Origin: Tetragonia tetragonoides | Taxonomy: Eukaryota; Streptophyta; Magnoliopsida; Caryophyllales; Aizoaceae | Assembly (NCBI GenBank): GCA_038025085.1 | Contig: CM076150.1 | Coordinates: forward strand, 4,382,001 to 4,446,000 | Direction of reading: 5' to 3' | DNA length: 64,000 nucleotides | In this document: one piece after another, positions 36,680 through 50,728 of the stretch | Position numbering within the stretch: position 1 is the stretch's first letter | Layout: each line of letters starts with the position of its first letter | Translations under genes and position numbers: made by a program | Notes under the pieces: model-generated | Databases searched by the model: none | What the model was told of the DNA's origin: nothing | The model's input: only the letters and a program-made list of their open reading frames with translations

Positions 36680-39600
36680 TCAAACAGATGTGCAGCGGAA
36701 TGTGCACAAGTGGCTTCCGAACTGTGAGATGACATCAACTAAACCTCCATAACCAGCAACTGCTACGACCTGCCCAGGGGAATTCAAATAGAAGATAAAC
36801 AAAAATGCAAGAACTGAGTTGGTATCTGAGATCTATATGCATCAAGAAGGGGAAAGACTGATAATGTTCAGACTACAGTTTGCAATAAACATCATCCCGG
36901 AATTTCTTTTTCCTTTTATTATTTTTTTCCTTGGGGGGGATGGGATAAGAAACGAAAGCATAATACATGAGCCATGAAGACAAAGAAAAACAACGAATCA
37001 TACAACTATACAAGTCCTCACTAGAATTTCGGATCAAAATTGAAGTCGCATGAAACAACTAAATCATCAACACTTATGATTTGCTTTTCAAATTAAGAAA
37101 GAAACATACTACCACCTACAACCTCAATACCATGAACAAGAGAAACTTCCAAGCATCTAAAAAAATCTTAAACCTATAATGTTCACAACTCTGACCAAAT
37201 TCAATTAACACTTGCTGTTAGTAGTGTTGAGAATAGTTGCACTACAGCACACAGCAGGTTAGTAACGAGGAAGAAATCAAAGGTCAAAGGAACATACACC
37301 CGACTGATGCAAGGAGACAGAAAATGCTGACTGGGGAGCACATCTTATTTGAGATAGAATCTTGCCATTCATGTCCATGCGACTAAGTGAAGGTGTAGCT
37401 CCAACTGCTAAAATCTGACAAACCATAGAAATATTATGACATGACATAGTTATTACCATAGTTACCAATGAAAGTCCATAAAACATCAAAAGACTGATAA
37501 AACTTTAAAGTCCTTCACAATAAGTTTGAGAATACAAACGCAGTGGGTCATACAAACCAGAATGTTCTCGTTACTATTTGATAATGCCAGCCAGCAAAAC
37601 TCAACTGTAAATAAATGGGCTTGAGATGAGATATTTCATGATGAGATCAGTTTCAGAAATCAAGATACCAAGTTATCAAGGGTTTACTTATATTGGTACA
37701 GAAAAAAGGAACACAGTTGTTAATCAGTTTCAATAATTGTTAAAACCAAATGCTTCAAAATATGCTGGGCAAGTAATAATCGAAGAAAAAAGTATGTTGT
37801 GAAACCACAGTTACAATTAAATTCGAATAAAAACATGTTTAGATGATTACGGTTTGCCGGGAAGTTAAAAATCTATTGTTCCATATAAAGAGCCAAACTT
37901 CTAAGAAATTATCTCACATGATTGTCATCAAATAGTACATCCTGGCAAGATGCAGGAGTACAGATCCTTGAAATTTGTTCTGCAGCCAGTAGGTTCCAAA
38001 CATACAAACTTCGGTCACTACTACAAGCCTGAAAGAGTGAAAAGTGAGTTGTGCAGGTAAGCATTTCAGTGGGGTATACACAGAAATCATCTAATATGAT
38101 GAAAATATCAGATACTAGGATTACAAACCTTTCTCAACACAAATGCACATGTTACACGCCAAAATGAACAGGCAACAGAGTGGAAATGGTTTGTGCTATA
38201 AAGGCCTATAATAAATTCATACACTGGAAGTCCATTCATCTGAATACGGAAGCACAGATATATCGCACCTAGTCACTGACTCCTAAGAGATACCGAAATT
38301 TTAAAAACTAACTATAACGCACCAAAGTATGACAAGTCAGCCAGGCATAGGTAGTAATTAATTTCTAAAGTAAACAAAACCAGACATAGCAAACCACTAT
38401 AATCACAGTTTCCTGTCAAACAGACCAAATAAATACTCCTTCCGTCCCAAAACTATCTTTCGTGCCCAATAGGGGAAGGTGAGTTAGAGTTACAAACCAA
38501 CAAACCCCCACTGGCCGCAATTGATAGTCAAAGACTTCTAGACCCATCGTTACTGCCACCAGTGTGAACCAATGACAATGCCAGTCAGAGATAAGGTGTG
38601 TACATTCAGACCTACCTAAATCTCGGCAATGATAAGGCCTATTCTTGGTGGTGGTGCGGTGGTGATGATAATGGTTTTTGAAATTACTACCCCCACTTAT
38701 GCTAGTCCAACATTTTATTCATACTCCCAACTCCACCAACAAATTCATTCCTACTTATCAAACAAGTCATTCCATAAAAGGATCAAAAAAGTGAAACATA
38801 ATCCCATACCCAATTATCCAGTGGAGAACTCAACATGTCTAATCAAAGGTCAATACGCATCCCTTACTCCTTACCCATTATTTAGTCACGTGACATACTA
38901 CACCAACCCACCCTTCCCGCACAACAATCTCTCCCATATCAGAAGCATCACTAATGTTAGTTACTGAGGCAAGCCCTAGGAAGAACTCAGTCCACCAGCA
39001 ACTGTAATTTATAGAAGGTTGTCAGTGTTTTGCAGAATACCATTTTTGAGCCTTTTGACCTTTTCCCTAAATCTAAATCTTGCTGAGTACTGTTCCTGAT
39101 TCTCATTTGAAGCTCGGTTGTCCAAAATGCAGTAGCAACAAATATATGCATATATATCTACTCCACAATAAAGGATTGTTTAAGGATATGAGAAACAGTC
39201 ATAATCCATAAACCAAGTGGACATAATATATTGTATTAGTACAGCTAGCATGTCACCAGTACATTAATCTTTGCAACACTAGACAGCATTATTAGCTAGA
39301 TGTAAAAGCACAAATAATCTCATCTCATAATAACAATAAAATGACTTTACCAGCCAACTCCCACTTGCATCAAGCGCAATGCACCTGACACTGGAAACTT
39401 CTTTTAAACTTTTCTCTCGCTTGGGGGAAATCACCTGAACACATTTTGCACTTCGGCAGTCTAGACGAAACCAGGAAACATAGTTTACTAACTACAAACT
39501 GAATGACCAAAATAATTCATAATGAAACCAAGCATTAAAGCACTTGGCAAAGCTAAACGAATATGGAATGTTATGGCATCTTGCAGCAACTGAGTAAAAA

Positions 39601-42375
39601 GTTGTCTCATACCCCATATTCTTGCTGTTCCATCTTCTGAGCCAGTTATGATCTGAAACAAAAACAATGCATCAGTGAGTTGGAAATTCGAATATAGACA
39701 CCAGCATTCTACTTTCTCTGAATGTGCTCTAAACAGACAGATGATGCAATTACAGGAAGGGTTGAAATTTACATGCATTCAAATTTTATAATGAGCTAAT
39801 TTGACCAGATTTGTCTAATACCAAATATCCAATCAATTATTATTGAAAACTTCACACATACCAGGCATGTTTATATTGTTAAATCACAGGAAATGTTTAC
39901 AAAGACAGGGTGCTAATCTCTGATTCTAGATAAATCTGGAGCATGTAACTAGAACACAAACCAGAATTCACAACACATATTACAAAAGCTCAAACATGAC
40001 AAAGTCTAGACTCAGCAGCTCTGCTTCTTAGCAAAAAGGTAGGTCAAACATCCTGCCCTGAGCAACAGGAGGGTAAGGGTGGGGAGGACGGGGGAGGGGA
40101 GTAAGTATGTAAATCCATCTACATACTTTCTACTAAAACAATAACCGGCTGACATCATCTTTGTACACATGGCAACCTCTCAAAGAAAATTTTCCCGCCT
40201 AAACTATTTTTGACACCAGCTTTGGATTTTTTATTCTTTCTTGAAATTATATCAATGACATTTTTGATTTTTGAATTTACTATCAGCATATTCCGAACTT
40301 TGAGCAAGATGTTCCATAAAGTTTCAAAAAAAAAAAAAATCAGCTAGAAATCAGGGATTGATCATAAAAAACCATATTGTTGCAAAATTGCTCCAAAATT
40401 TACGCATGGTAGAATACTAGAATTACCTACCTAACTTTTATTTTTCATTTTTGTTTTGTTTTTCTTTTTCAAACTTCTAGCTGTTGTACTTGTACCATTT
40501 ATCTCTCCCTAATTTCTCTCTATCAGTTGATTTCTACTACTCAGAGATTCACGGCTGTAAAATCTCCTTAGGCATGAGGCAACCAATCCTATTACAATTC
40601 ATCACCATTTTTGGTTTTTTTTTTTCCCACTTTTAATTTATCCCTTGAAGAGACCTATATATATCAGACCAATCATGGCTATGTACCGCCTATGTTTTTT
40701 TTGGTTCACAACCAATGGTATCCACCGTCGACATTTACCGACTATATTAATGAAGAGACACACGTAGAGTGCAACCATGCATCAACATTCTAGGACCATC
40801 TTCTGTTTATGTTTTTTTTGGATTTTGATTTATATCCATTTACTAATATTAATCAATTTGGTTCAGGTTCAGGCGACCTTTGGAGTCGGCTCATCATGAA
40901 AGCTCCATCATGGTTGCTCGATGTGATCTTTTCTTTTCCCATCACAAGTAATATCGCTTTCCCTTTTTAGTTTCCTGTCCCTATTTTGTATTGACAATTA
41001 AACTTACTTCAATTTTGGTACCGAGTTTAAGTAGTGTTCTCTTAATTTTGGTACTGATTTTTACAGGTCTTGTGTGTAAAATTAGAGCAATTAGGAGAGA
41101 AATAATGTTCAAATTCAAGGAAAAAGTAGTGTGACAGGTAACAGCTTGCTTCTTGCATCCTCATTCTAGAGGAAGCTAATTACAAGTTTGTTGCTTATAT
41201 TAGTATGTTCACTGTCGATTACAATTTATATTTGTTTTCTTCCGATTATGTCCGAGCTAGAGGTTGTTTTTGTCTAAGAAACGCTCAATTCTTCATAATC
41301 AAAGCCACTACCATGGCTTGGTAACTTCGTTTCTCACTATTAGTGCACGTTTTCGTTTATCTTCACCTGCTATTAGTTTATATATAGGCTGAAGTTTTAA
41401 TTTCTTGAGTTCTTCCTTCTTTTTTTTGGTCATTGTATAGAACTCTATGGTGTAAGTTTACGCAGTGATCCCATTGAGAGGTGTTAATAACAACAAGCCT
41501 TTTAAGAATACTGCAGTTATCCACCACGTCTTGCACTTATATTGCCTCAACTTTAATTATTGTTCTTATATCCGTTCAAAAAAAAAGAAACTAGAGATAT
41601 TGTTCTTAAATAAAAAAAAATATTATAGATATTGCTAAATATGTAAGTTTACTGTAATCGATATGCAGTATTTCCATTGTTGTATAAGACTGAATTTATC
41701 CTTTATCTACTAAATTTAATCAAATATGTTGTTGTTGATCGCTATAAGCATGCCATATAGCATTTCGGTGGAAGTTCTTGAAAGTTGAATCTTAAAGTTA
41801 AATGAACTATTATGAAATATTGTGCTCAACCGTATTCTTTTTATATGTGTGATGTCTGATGTGTCTATATGAAGTGCACTCATAAACACACAAAATTAAA
41901 TAATTTCAGAGAAGCACCTATTTGTAAATCAAGTCGATCAATAGTTCTCCAGTATTCGATGGAGATACTATGCTGGATATCATACAGGCAACCTGGTGTC
42001 ATGAACGACACCCAATTAAAAGTTTCCGACATAGATATTGCTTTTGAACAAGTTTGTTATCATGTCAGGCTTACATGCTATGGACCAGATCAGTAGCAAA
42101 CTTTACATCCGAGGAGTGGAGGATGATGACGGGAAAAAGGCTCTTCTTAGATATGAAAGAGATTGATTCAACTGAGGGACCTTATGAGTTTTGATTGCCA
42201 ACCCAAGCTTAATTGTGTGTTTAGATTCATTCAGTTGTAAAGACAGTTTTTTTTGGAGCGTTTATCGGTACATATGATTTCATTTTGAGCCAAGGGTATG
42301 TGCTGTCTTTTTTTATTTATGAACATATCATGATGGATGGAAGAAAATAAAATTTTTTTGCTTAAGACCCAGAGG

Positions 42376-42420
<45 letters not shown>

Positions 42421-45400
42421 TATATTAATAGAATAATTAAACTACTGCATAGAATTTATTCTCATTTGAACTTTGTTTGATATTTTAAGTAGTGGAGTAT
42501 TTTATTTTATTTTTTAACATTGAATGGTACTTTATAAATAATTTTTTAAGTTCAAACCGTGCATCGCACGGGTATTAAACTAGTTTTATATATCAACTAT
42601 CCAGTATTAGCAGCCAGGTAGCAACGTGCTGTGACCATGGATGGCTCAAAGTAAGCTAACCCCTTTTTCCTCCTTTTTGATTGGGTGAAGGGTTTTACCA
42701 GTTGGTGCTTTGAGCAAAAGATGACATTACCTGATTGCTGCACTTACGAGTAACAATGCAATGCAAGTAGTCCAAATGTCCCTTGTAAACCATCTTAATT
42801 TTAGACGTCTCCTGAGAAATGCAGAAGGCCAAAGAAGGGACTGATCAAATACGAAGGAAGCTGGAAGGGGGCATCTGGGAGCATCACAAACATATCTTGA
42901 GAATGATGTCCAAAAACAGAAATCCAGTTGTGTATGTTTGATAGTTGATATCCAAAATTTTCAATACAGTTTTCTGCTCAACATATAAAGGTACACAGAG
43001 AAAGCCAATAACCAAATATTTATAGGTTACTAGTAACTCATACACAAGAAGTAGTCATGCTATCACATTTGAAACTAAAAAAAGAATATATACCACATCC
43101 CAGCAGTAGGCACAAGAATCACCGGCAGCAACAAATATTGATCCTCCCTGTTTCGGAAGGAAAAGGGCAAGAATACCATTTAGAAATTAAAAATGCTTTA
43201 ACAAATTCGCATTAGTTCAGATGTCCATAATGTACTACCAAGATATTAAATTTAGTAAAGACAATTCAAGGTAACGCAATCAGTTTCATTAACAATTAGT
43301 CAGCTGCGACCGAATATCCTAGCTACAGATCATAATGACTCAACAAAATATTAGTTACCAGTTCAATGATGTCGCATCTTCTAAGTAGGCAGTTTCCTTT
43401 TTAGATAAGAAAATGTTGTATTAATAATTCTATAAATCTACAGGAAATACAGCCTGGAAGGGCAAACTATCCACCCATCAATTAGCATCTTCAAAGTAGG
43501 TATATACAAGGTTGTTCTCACATTGTAAGTAACTGATGATCTCATTCAACTGTTCATAATATTTAAACTCGCATCTTATTTTGGAAACTGATAATTTTTA
43601 CAAAATTTATCTGACATTCGAATACTGCTTTACATATTCTCATCAATTAGCTGCAAATGAAAAAATAAATATCAAGAAGCAAAACGGTCAACTGAAAAAG
43701 AATCATCATTTGATAACTGACTTAGAAAATCATTTCCATCATAGTTATATGCTGCTTGGACTGCAGGCTAATTTCTTTACTAGCCCATATAGCTTTTCCA
43801 ATTCTCCTCATTATCACTAGTACCACTTACATGAGTAACGAAAGATGCACAAACTCGAAGTTACTTTGTAAGATGAAAGAGCATATTCTCGTCATAACTC
43901 TTGTAATATACCAACTAACGGCAAGCATACAGTTCTTTAAAAACAGTTCGTCATAAGCGTCACTGCCGTATCTCCAGAATAACAATGCTCTAATTTTTAT
44001 GCTATTACTTTAGTTACTTACAGCCATGTTCTCAGTAGCCAACCTTTTAAGTGTTCCCAAAATCAACCATTGGAAACCAACTGACCGTATCACAATCAAG
44101 TATGCTGTTTGCATAACAACTAACAAGTAGCAGGAGGAAATCAGTTGTTAAAATGTTATTCAGATCAGTCAGTGTAGCACGACAAATATTAGGTAGGGAA
44201 CTAACTGCATTTCACTGAAGCCACAATCAAGGAAACACCAGAGAACTTCATAATCTATAAAATAAATACATAAAAGATTCGTTAACCTGGTCATCAACAG
44301 CAATTGCATTGTTCTCAGGAATTGGCGACATAGCAGACCAAGGACCCCTGGCAGAACATGAGATAGGACTTACTACCGAAATTGGAAAAAGAAAAACGAA
44401 CAAAGAAAGATAACCAATCGATGAAAGAACATGAAACTGGCTACCTTGCAGAGCAAACAAAAGATCCCCAAATCATTAAGGAAAAACTTAATTATAAGAA
44501 AAGACAAACTGAGCTTGTGAAGCACATTGGGGCCTGTATGTAAACTGCACATTCAGCATCAAAAGAACATAGGACTTGATGTCAAGTGTTATAAAAGTAA
44601 CTTCATCCATATTCCTGAATAATCACTTGCTATTTGTCTTTATAAAGCTCAAGGGTACGCAATTCAGCCTCAAACTAACACACCAATATCAGCATTCAAG
44701 TTCTTAGAAGACAAGGGTTTTAGTTCGGCCTGATTTATGATTTAAAAATTAGAAGACTTATTTAGGTAAACCAAGTATACACTAACGAGGACAATGGCAT
44801 CTTCTAGGGGAAACCTATAAGCCACACTTTACACCCAAGCCTCCCCATTCACTCATCCTGAAAAGGTACCGCGGTCCCATAGCAGCTTCAATGGCCAATA
44901 GAGTGTTCCTCCCGACATGTTCTCCCCCTTCAACCCCGAAACCCCACACGGATGTTTAGGAACTCGAAAACAGTTGAAGGGCACACCTAAGCCACCCCAT
45001 TCACTCCAAACACCTGACACCCCAAAAGACGGGTGTGACTTGACACTGCTGGTGCTGAAGTCTCACTACTAGCTCACCAAAGGACAAATATATGGGGAGA
45101 TGGCTCACCTTGGTCTTCTCCCCCTGACACATAGTAATACATCGATGTTTTTCATATTATTGATGTATACATCTGATAAAATGTGTAAAAGATATTGTTT
45201 TTGGGACATTTTAGTATGTTTTCATAGTTATTGAGGGAGAATAATTACGTCATTATTTAGTTCGGATTTACGAGAGTAAATTTAATTGAATTATTAATAT
45301 TTAAAGGTGCAGAATAGTTAAATTGGGATTTCATCGCTCATGGGCCAAAAAGAACTTTGTTTTAACGAGGGAGAAATATATTGGATTGTGCCCTGGACCT

Positions 45401-48400
45401 AAGCCCATGACTCCAATCAGGTAAAGTCCTCTAAATGCAAGTTCTAAGAACACCCTGCAAGGATTAGAACTTGAGGTTGGAGCTTCATGGAGAAGAAAAA
45501 ACTGAAACAAACCAGCAAACATTGTACAAAAGTGTTGTCCCTCCCTCAAAACATCCTCCCGACATATAGCCCTAGTCACGCACAGGCAAGAGGAAACTAT
45601 ACGCCCATGAACAGGCATCCGAAGTTCCCATCTCCATTCCCCACCTAAACATCCAATCATTTTTTTTGCAAACCAAACTTAACTTCAAACGAATCACTAC
45701 CACCACGTTTTATTTCAAGAGGCAACCACCAAGCTGCCATAGCCACTTCCCAAAAGGAGAATGTTCCGAGGCCCAATCTACCCAACAACCCCCTCCTACT
45801 TAGGAGTTAGGACCGCACACCAAGTCCCAACTGACTACATGATCCATCCACTTCCTGTACACACCAGACCACAAGAGATCCGTTTAGCCACAACAATCGG
45901 GATTTAACAAAGAGGAGATAATGCAAGGGACTACTGGATGAAATATGACTGCAAAAAAGTTATCTGACACCATTAAAGAGGAAGATGCCGCTTTTTCCAA
46001 ACTAGCATTTCAAAGGAAAACTGGAAACTCTTTAGTCTTTATCGTCTATGAGCTATGGGGTTCAGTTCAACAGTTCTCCAGATCATTTCATTTTTCAAGT
46101 ATTTAGCATACGAGATAATAGGGGATTCTAGAATATGATCACGAACACCAGACCCTGGTGAAGCCTTAAATTGTTTGTGTATTATGATGACAAAGAAGGC
46201 AATACGTTCACACCACTTTATACAATTACAGAGAAATTCAACAACGTACTAACCTGTGCTGGGGATTCATGAAGTCGATAACTGGTTTCACATGGGAGCC
46301 TGCACATCCATCAATGAAAATAACAGAAATGCTTAAGCCAGTGACTCTTCGTAACCATCAAAAGTTCATGTATATAAATAATTTTATGACAAACTTATCC
46401 ACAATTTCCACACCCCACAAGAAAAATAGAAGAAAAAAACGAGTTGAGTATTGAGAGAAAAAGGCCCCACATGTGTGCAATCACATGTTCCCAGTCATCG
46501 TACTCTAATATACACGTAAAATTTTATTTTATGTTACAAATGCTCAAGGTAACTATATCAACTGAATCTCCAGAGACAAACTCCGACTTTTTCAACTGTA
46601 TTCTATATTTTTAAGAAAAAGAGAAAGTACATATTAATGTAAAGACAAAAAATACGGCACAGGAGGACAAGCTGTTCATGTATAGGTGTCTCGGACTCTT
46701 TAAGTTCCTTCCATTAAAAGTTACCCCAACTATACTGGAGCTCAATAATATAATAACTCCTAACATAAATCCCCCAGCCCTATCCCTTAGAGTTACAAGA
46801 TAAGTGACCCTATCCCACCAGAATACATAGTGTAGCAAGACTTGATTTATAGTGGGATAGGGTCACTTATATCTTGTAACTCTAAGGGATAGTACCAAGT
46901 CTCATATAACCATTGGCAACTGGGTTCCCCTTCTAAACAAATGTCATCTTTCCAGAAATCAATAGCATCTCATTTACGTAGAAAAGCTTATAACTTCAGT
47001 TTAAAATAATGCACTTAAGATTTCAACCCTGAAATATGAGTATTTTACTAATAAAGTCAAAGCAATAACACAATAGTATCTCTCACAAGCTTGTGAAAGT
47101 AAGACAAATAGATCACCTTGTTCATGTATAGGTGTCTCAGACTCTTCAAGTTCCTTCCATTTCCACCCTCGTATCCGGCCATCATCTCCACAACTAGACA
47201 GTAAATTACAAGCAAGTTCATTATTCTACAACCTATTCTTCATTTTCTCTTCTAAATACAGTTCTAGGTGCATCCACAAACTAATAAGAAAATTTTACAG
47301 GAAGACAGCACAGCATAAAGATGGCAAGAGTACTTATAATAGATCATATAGAAATGCCCCCAGACTCTGTAACATACAATACAAAAATCTTCTACATCCT
47401 CCAATAGCTATTAGCTACCATAGTGCTTCATTTATAATGGAAGGAAAGGACTAAAAACCCTTCCTACTATGCAATTCCATGTCTTAATCTACCTTCTTTC
47501 CTTTCTTTAGTTTGCCTAAGTATTCTTTACTTTAAAGCAAAATGTACCTTGATCCTCGATCCTCCTAACCATTTACCAAACTTGCTACCCTCACTAAAGA
47601 CCCAGAAATCTTCGCTGCCACCAATTGGAACAGAACAGACTACAGAGAATTCCTAAACATCAGTACTTGTTTATCATCCAACACCAGCACCGTTTTCTCC
47701 TCAACTTAATTGATTTGTGGGTTCATATTCCAAAACCTCCGCTTAAGTTTTCGATGGAAACTTCCTATTGATACCATTTTAATACTTTGAATTCTTCGTT
47801 TATCTTTAGAAATATCACTCGGCGTTATTTTCAACTCAGATTTGTAACCATTCAATCTCACATTTTCCTTCCATGACAGATTGACCAGAGCATACAATTG
47901 ACTTTCGGATACATTACTAGCTCATTCTTTGAGTTAGACAATAGAAGTTATGTTCAAGTAGTGGAAGAATTCCATGAATCCAAACGTGAACAGTGGCAAG
48001 TTGATGAAAGACTACAAACACTGAAGAGAGAACCTGTAAAGCCTAAGCACACTGACAAAATTTGAAGTTGATGAACACCGAATGTTGAAGTAGTTTATGA
48101 CATCCAAATATGTACAAGGAAAAGTATCGCAAGAGGGTATACACATCAGAAGAAAAAAAAAAAACAGAAATTTGTGGAATATGGTGTTATGATTGAACAT
48201 AAAGGTTGTTCAGAACTCCATGGGGCGTGTGAGATCTATACCAGTGTTGCAATGAACAAGGACACGAGGTACAAAGTGAGTCGTGGCAAAATACACCACC
48301 AACACCTGCTTTTCATATGTTCACAATGGAATCAACAAGACCTTTAGGAAGGCTTTCCTTAGTTCAAGAGGTACTCCATCAAAGACACTTCAATGGCACT

Positions 48401-49402
48401 CATAACTCAACACAACTAGTTCCCTTCATCTCACGTATACTTTCTTGCTTTCAGTATTGATAAAACCAACTTTGACTATAATACAAGGATACGGAAGTTA
48501 ACTAGTAAATTGATTTCTAGTCATTAAGTTTCTGGAAAATAAAACTGAAAGAAAGATTTCTAGTCATCAACTTTGCCAAACTATTCCAGCTTTGAAATTG
48601 GGGGTTTTCACCCTTGGCAGGGTTTGCAAAATTGCAACCCTAGCAACCTTCTGGAAATTAGTGATCAAAGTTGACTAATTTGGCACGAAAGGTTTAGTCA
48701 AGGCAAAGTGGAACGAAACAATAATCAAACAAAAGGATTAGACGAACAAAATTATGCCAGTCCGAAAAGCAATTCTGCGCTTAGTTGATAAGTTCTTCTT
48801 TACACAAACATGTGTTGACATTTTAAATGCTAAATGATCATACTAACAAGCCAAAAATGGAATAAACAGAAGAGCACAAACCTCAGCAACAACGAGTCAG
48901 GACCATCACCATAAAATTTAACATCATAAGCCGGACCATCATGAGCACGAAGGAAGCAACTAGGTTGAGCTCCAAGCACTCTAACAATCAAACAAACAAA
49001 AAATCACAATATTTTAAACAAAAAAAAAAAAACTCACATTTTGTGTCTAATTACCCAAAAATGAATCAAATTATTATAATCAGCCAATGCAACTCACAAT
49101 TCAGGGTTCGAATTACAATACTGCATTCCCTGCAATAATTAAACCAAATACTAACAATTAGCATAAATCAACACAATTGCATAACCCTAAGAGAGAGAGT
49201 GACGTACAGGGGAAGAGAGACACGACGACATTGAGTAAGAAGCAACGGAGCCATCGCTAGAAGCAGTGACGAGAATGTCGGGATTAGGGTTAGGGTTTGG
49301 AGCGAAAATGGTTCGGAAAACTGTTCGACATTGGGTTTCTCTCTCCTGTAGAATGGACTCTCTGTATGCATCTTCATCCCAATTGGTGGCATCCATTCTC
49401 AT
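36680..49402 (-). CDS. THO6: THO complex subunit 6 / DWA1 WD40 protein (13 exons, complete)
   Basis: WD40 protein of the THO/TREX mRNA-export complex. In Arabidopsis it is also DWA1, a substrate receptor of CUL4-DDB1 E3 ligase that restrains ABA signalling. Exons in transcript order: 49208-49402, 49098-49129, 48882-48980, 47117-47193, 46254-46299, 44287-44347, 43094-43147, 42731-42811, 39613-39652, 39351-39460, 37918-38028, 37298-37414, 36680-36769. Total 1113 nt, or 370 aa plus TGA, about the family's usual length. Recognisable pieces are DATNWDEDAYRES at the start, AHDGPAYDVKFYGDG, SCGDDGRIRGWKWKE and AAGDSCAYCWDV. Further on come GSEDGTARIWDCR (WDCR at 228-231 fits the WDxR of a DDB1-binding box), SSDRSLYVWNL and the end GYGGLVDVISQFGSHLCTFR. 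The second Met (49396) is an alternative start. Every junction keeps frame; likely functional. Confidence 0.95.
40118..42583 (+). mobile_element. Probable non-autonomous Helitron in THO6 intron 8
   Basis: The right end has ccgtgcatcgcacgg, a GC-rich hairpin, then tattaaaCTAG (ends 42583) followed by T. This is the CTRR-T terminus of Helitrons. The proposed left end is a TC-start at 40118 after an A, reading tctacatactttctactaaa, followed by a CACATGGCAACC-type segment common near Helitron 5' ends. The length is 2.47 kb with no Rep/helicase frame. The 3' end is firm; the 5' end is a proposal. Confidence 0.6.
42377..42418. repeat. (AT)n microsatellite
   Basis: About 20 AT units inside the Helitron-like element, near its 3' end. 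Confidence 0.95.
45340..45900 (-). pseudogene. LINE reverse-transcriptase fragment in THO6 intron 5
   Basis: The minus strand translates in pieces to KWMDHVVSWDLVCGP, then a Gly-rich break, then SPFGKWLWQLGG. Plant LINE ORF2 proteins have the same order: (H)xVxWxxVCxPK-xxGGLG-(10-15 residues)-ALLGKWLWR. Stops and frameshifts separate the pieces. A following open stretch of 109 residues (45331-45660) continues in part of that region but is not itself a gene. No target duplication found. Confidence 0.5.
46674..46715 (-). repeat. Partial duplicate of THO6 exon 4 inside intron 4
   Basis: 42 bp identical to exon 4 (47120-47161) except two transitions. Weaker similarity continues upstream and downstream. 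The copy lacks the exon's GT donor (CTTGTCC in place of GTGATC) and has no matching acceptor, so it should not be spliced in. Confidence 0.85.
46781..46891. repeat. Near-perfect 38-bp inverted repeat, 35-bp loop
   Basis: The left arm (about 46781-46818) begins tatcccttagagttacaag. The right arm (about 46852-46891) is its reverse complement apart from a 2-bp AT insertion. It can fold into a long hairpin in the THO6 pre-mRNA. It lies between the exon-4 duplicate and exon 4 itself. Confidence 0.9.
47194..48881 (-). other. THO6 intron 3
   Basis: A 1.7-kb intron. A minus frame at 47706-47897 is unrelated to known domains. No bounded transposon recognised. Confidence 0.6.
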
Positions 49403-49560
49403 ATTTTGTGACGGTGTGTATGATGATCTTCAGCTCACAGTTTGTCTCCTAATCTTCTCCAGTTCAGTGAAGACTTCTCTCTCTTTCTCTCTCTCCCTAA
49501 TACGCTTCTCCCTCCAAAATTTATATTTTTGCTTTTGGGGCTGGTAGTCGTAGCCTCGTA
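49403..49560 (-). promoter_or_regulatory. THO6 5' UTR region, GA-rich
   Basis: Upstream of the THO6 start. The plus strand shows ctctctctttctctctctcc at 49475-49497, that is a GA-rich leader on the coding strand. Exact transcription start unknown. Confidence 0.4.
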
Positions 49561-49694
49561 GTCGTAGGTGCGTAAAATTTCACAAAAACTAATACGAGCC
49601 ACCGATAGTCGATAGATGTGAGCAAAAAATAATTTATGGGTACATTGTATATGAAAAGTGATATCTCCTAATAAAAATGTAATATTTCATATAT

Positions 49695-49730
49695 TAGGGA
49701 TAATCCGTGCTACGTACGGATTATCATTTT
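49695..49730 (-). mobile_element. Helitron 3' terminus
   Basis: The minus strand reads a palindromic ccgtacgtagcacgg, then attatccCTAAT, a CTRR-T end. The element would extend rightwards. Its start may be near 51777, where Helitron-start-like sequence rich in acgtgg/gacgt words abuts another Helitron end. If so, the hAT MITE at 50737-51271 is nested in it. Confidence 0.5.
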
Positions 49731-50728
49731 ATCACTGTATATATTTGTAATATGTTCAAATTTTTTTCAAATAAATGTATATCAAGAATAGTGAAAATGG
49801 TGATTGATCAAGATATTATACATGTCACATTACTCATGCTTATCCCCGAAAATACATATATAATTGCCATATCTGAAATAAAATAAAATAATATCTAACC
49901 TGCAATTGTACCTCAAATTAACAAACTGTCACTGTACATGTCACCATATCGATCACTCTAAATGTCACATTTGTCACTTTATATATGCATAACCTTGCAA
50001 AGTTTAGTTACACGTCTAACCTTTTTCAATACCCTCAAATATAATAAAAAATAATTTGATATTAAAACCTTGTCATATTAGCGACGTTTATCCCCACAAA
50101 AAATATTTAATTTCACGTAAGCGATGCTTATACCAAATAATAAAATGTTTGTAATTAAACAAACTATCATACCTTCAGATAAAAGTATTATCAAACTACC
50201 ATAGACCACAAAAATCATTAGATCACAATTAACATTAGAATTCCTCAAATATAATTATCAAACCATCAGATAAAAATGTTCCAATGCTTTTGCTTCACAT
50301 TTTAGCCTCCAAAACTGAGTAGCTAGGCCCTTAATAATCATATTTACAATTGGAACAAATTAAATGTGTGCCTCCCCTACAAAAATAAATTATATGTGTG
50401 GCCCCTAAATTAGTTTCAACTTAAGTTAAATAGATATTATTGTCAATAGAAGAAGTATACAAAGAGAAGTTTGATGATAGCTTTAATCTCCATATAAATT
50501 TCGAAATTGAATTGAATAAAACGTACCTATAAAAATTATGCTACCGCCTCTCCACATTTCCAATTTCGTGGTTTTACTTCTTCTTCTTCTGACCAATTAA
50601 GCTTCTTACGATGGTCTTCAACTCCTCACAACCTGATCAGTACAACATACTTCACACAATTAGAATTGGGAAAAGGAAGTGTTGCCCACTCTTTACAACA
50701 TAATATTAGTGTACATACGAAGTGTGCA
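49731..50728. other. No gene seen; probably Helitron interior
   Basis: AT-rich, with no frame above 65 residues and no domain. Confidence 0.35.

Noticed and set aside
37298..37300. THO6 exon 12 donor two bases earlier (GTGTAT)
   Set aside because: That choice shifts the last exon out of frame; the GTATGT donor keeps the conserved GYGGLVDVISQ end.
38437..38475. Isolated Stowaway-like end (ctccttccgtcccaaaac)
   Set aside because: No matching inverted end or second TA within a plausible distance; likely a broken copy.
45331..45660. 109-residue minus frame as a possible gene
   Set aside because: It continues a broken LINE RT fragment inside a THO6 intron.
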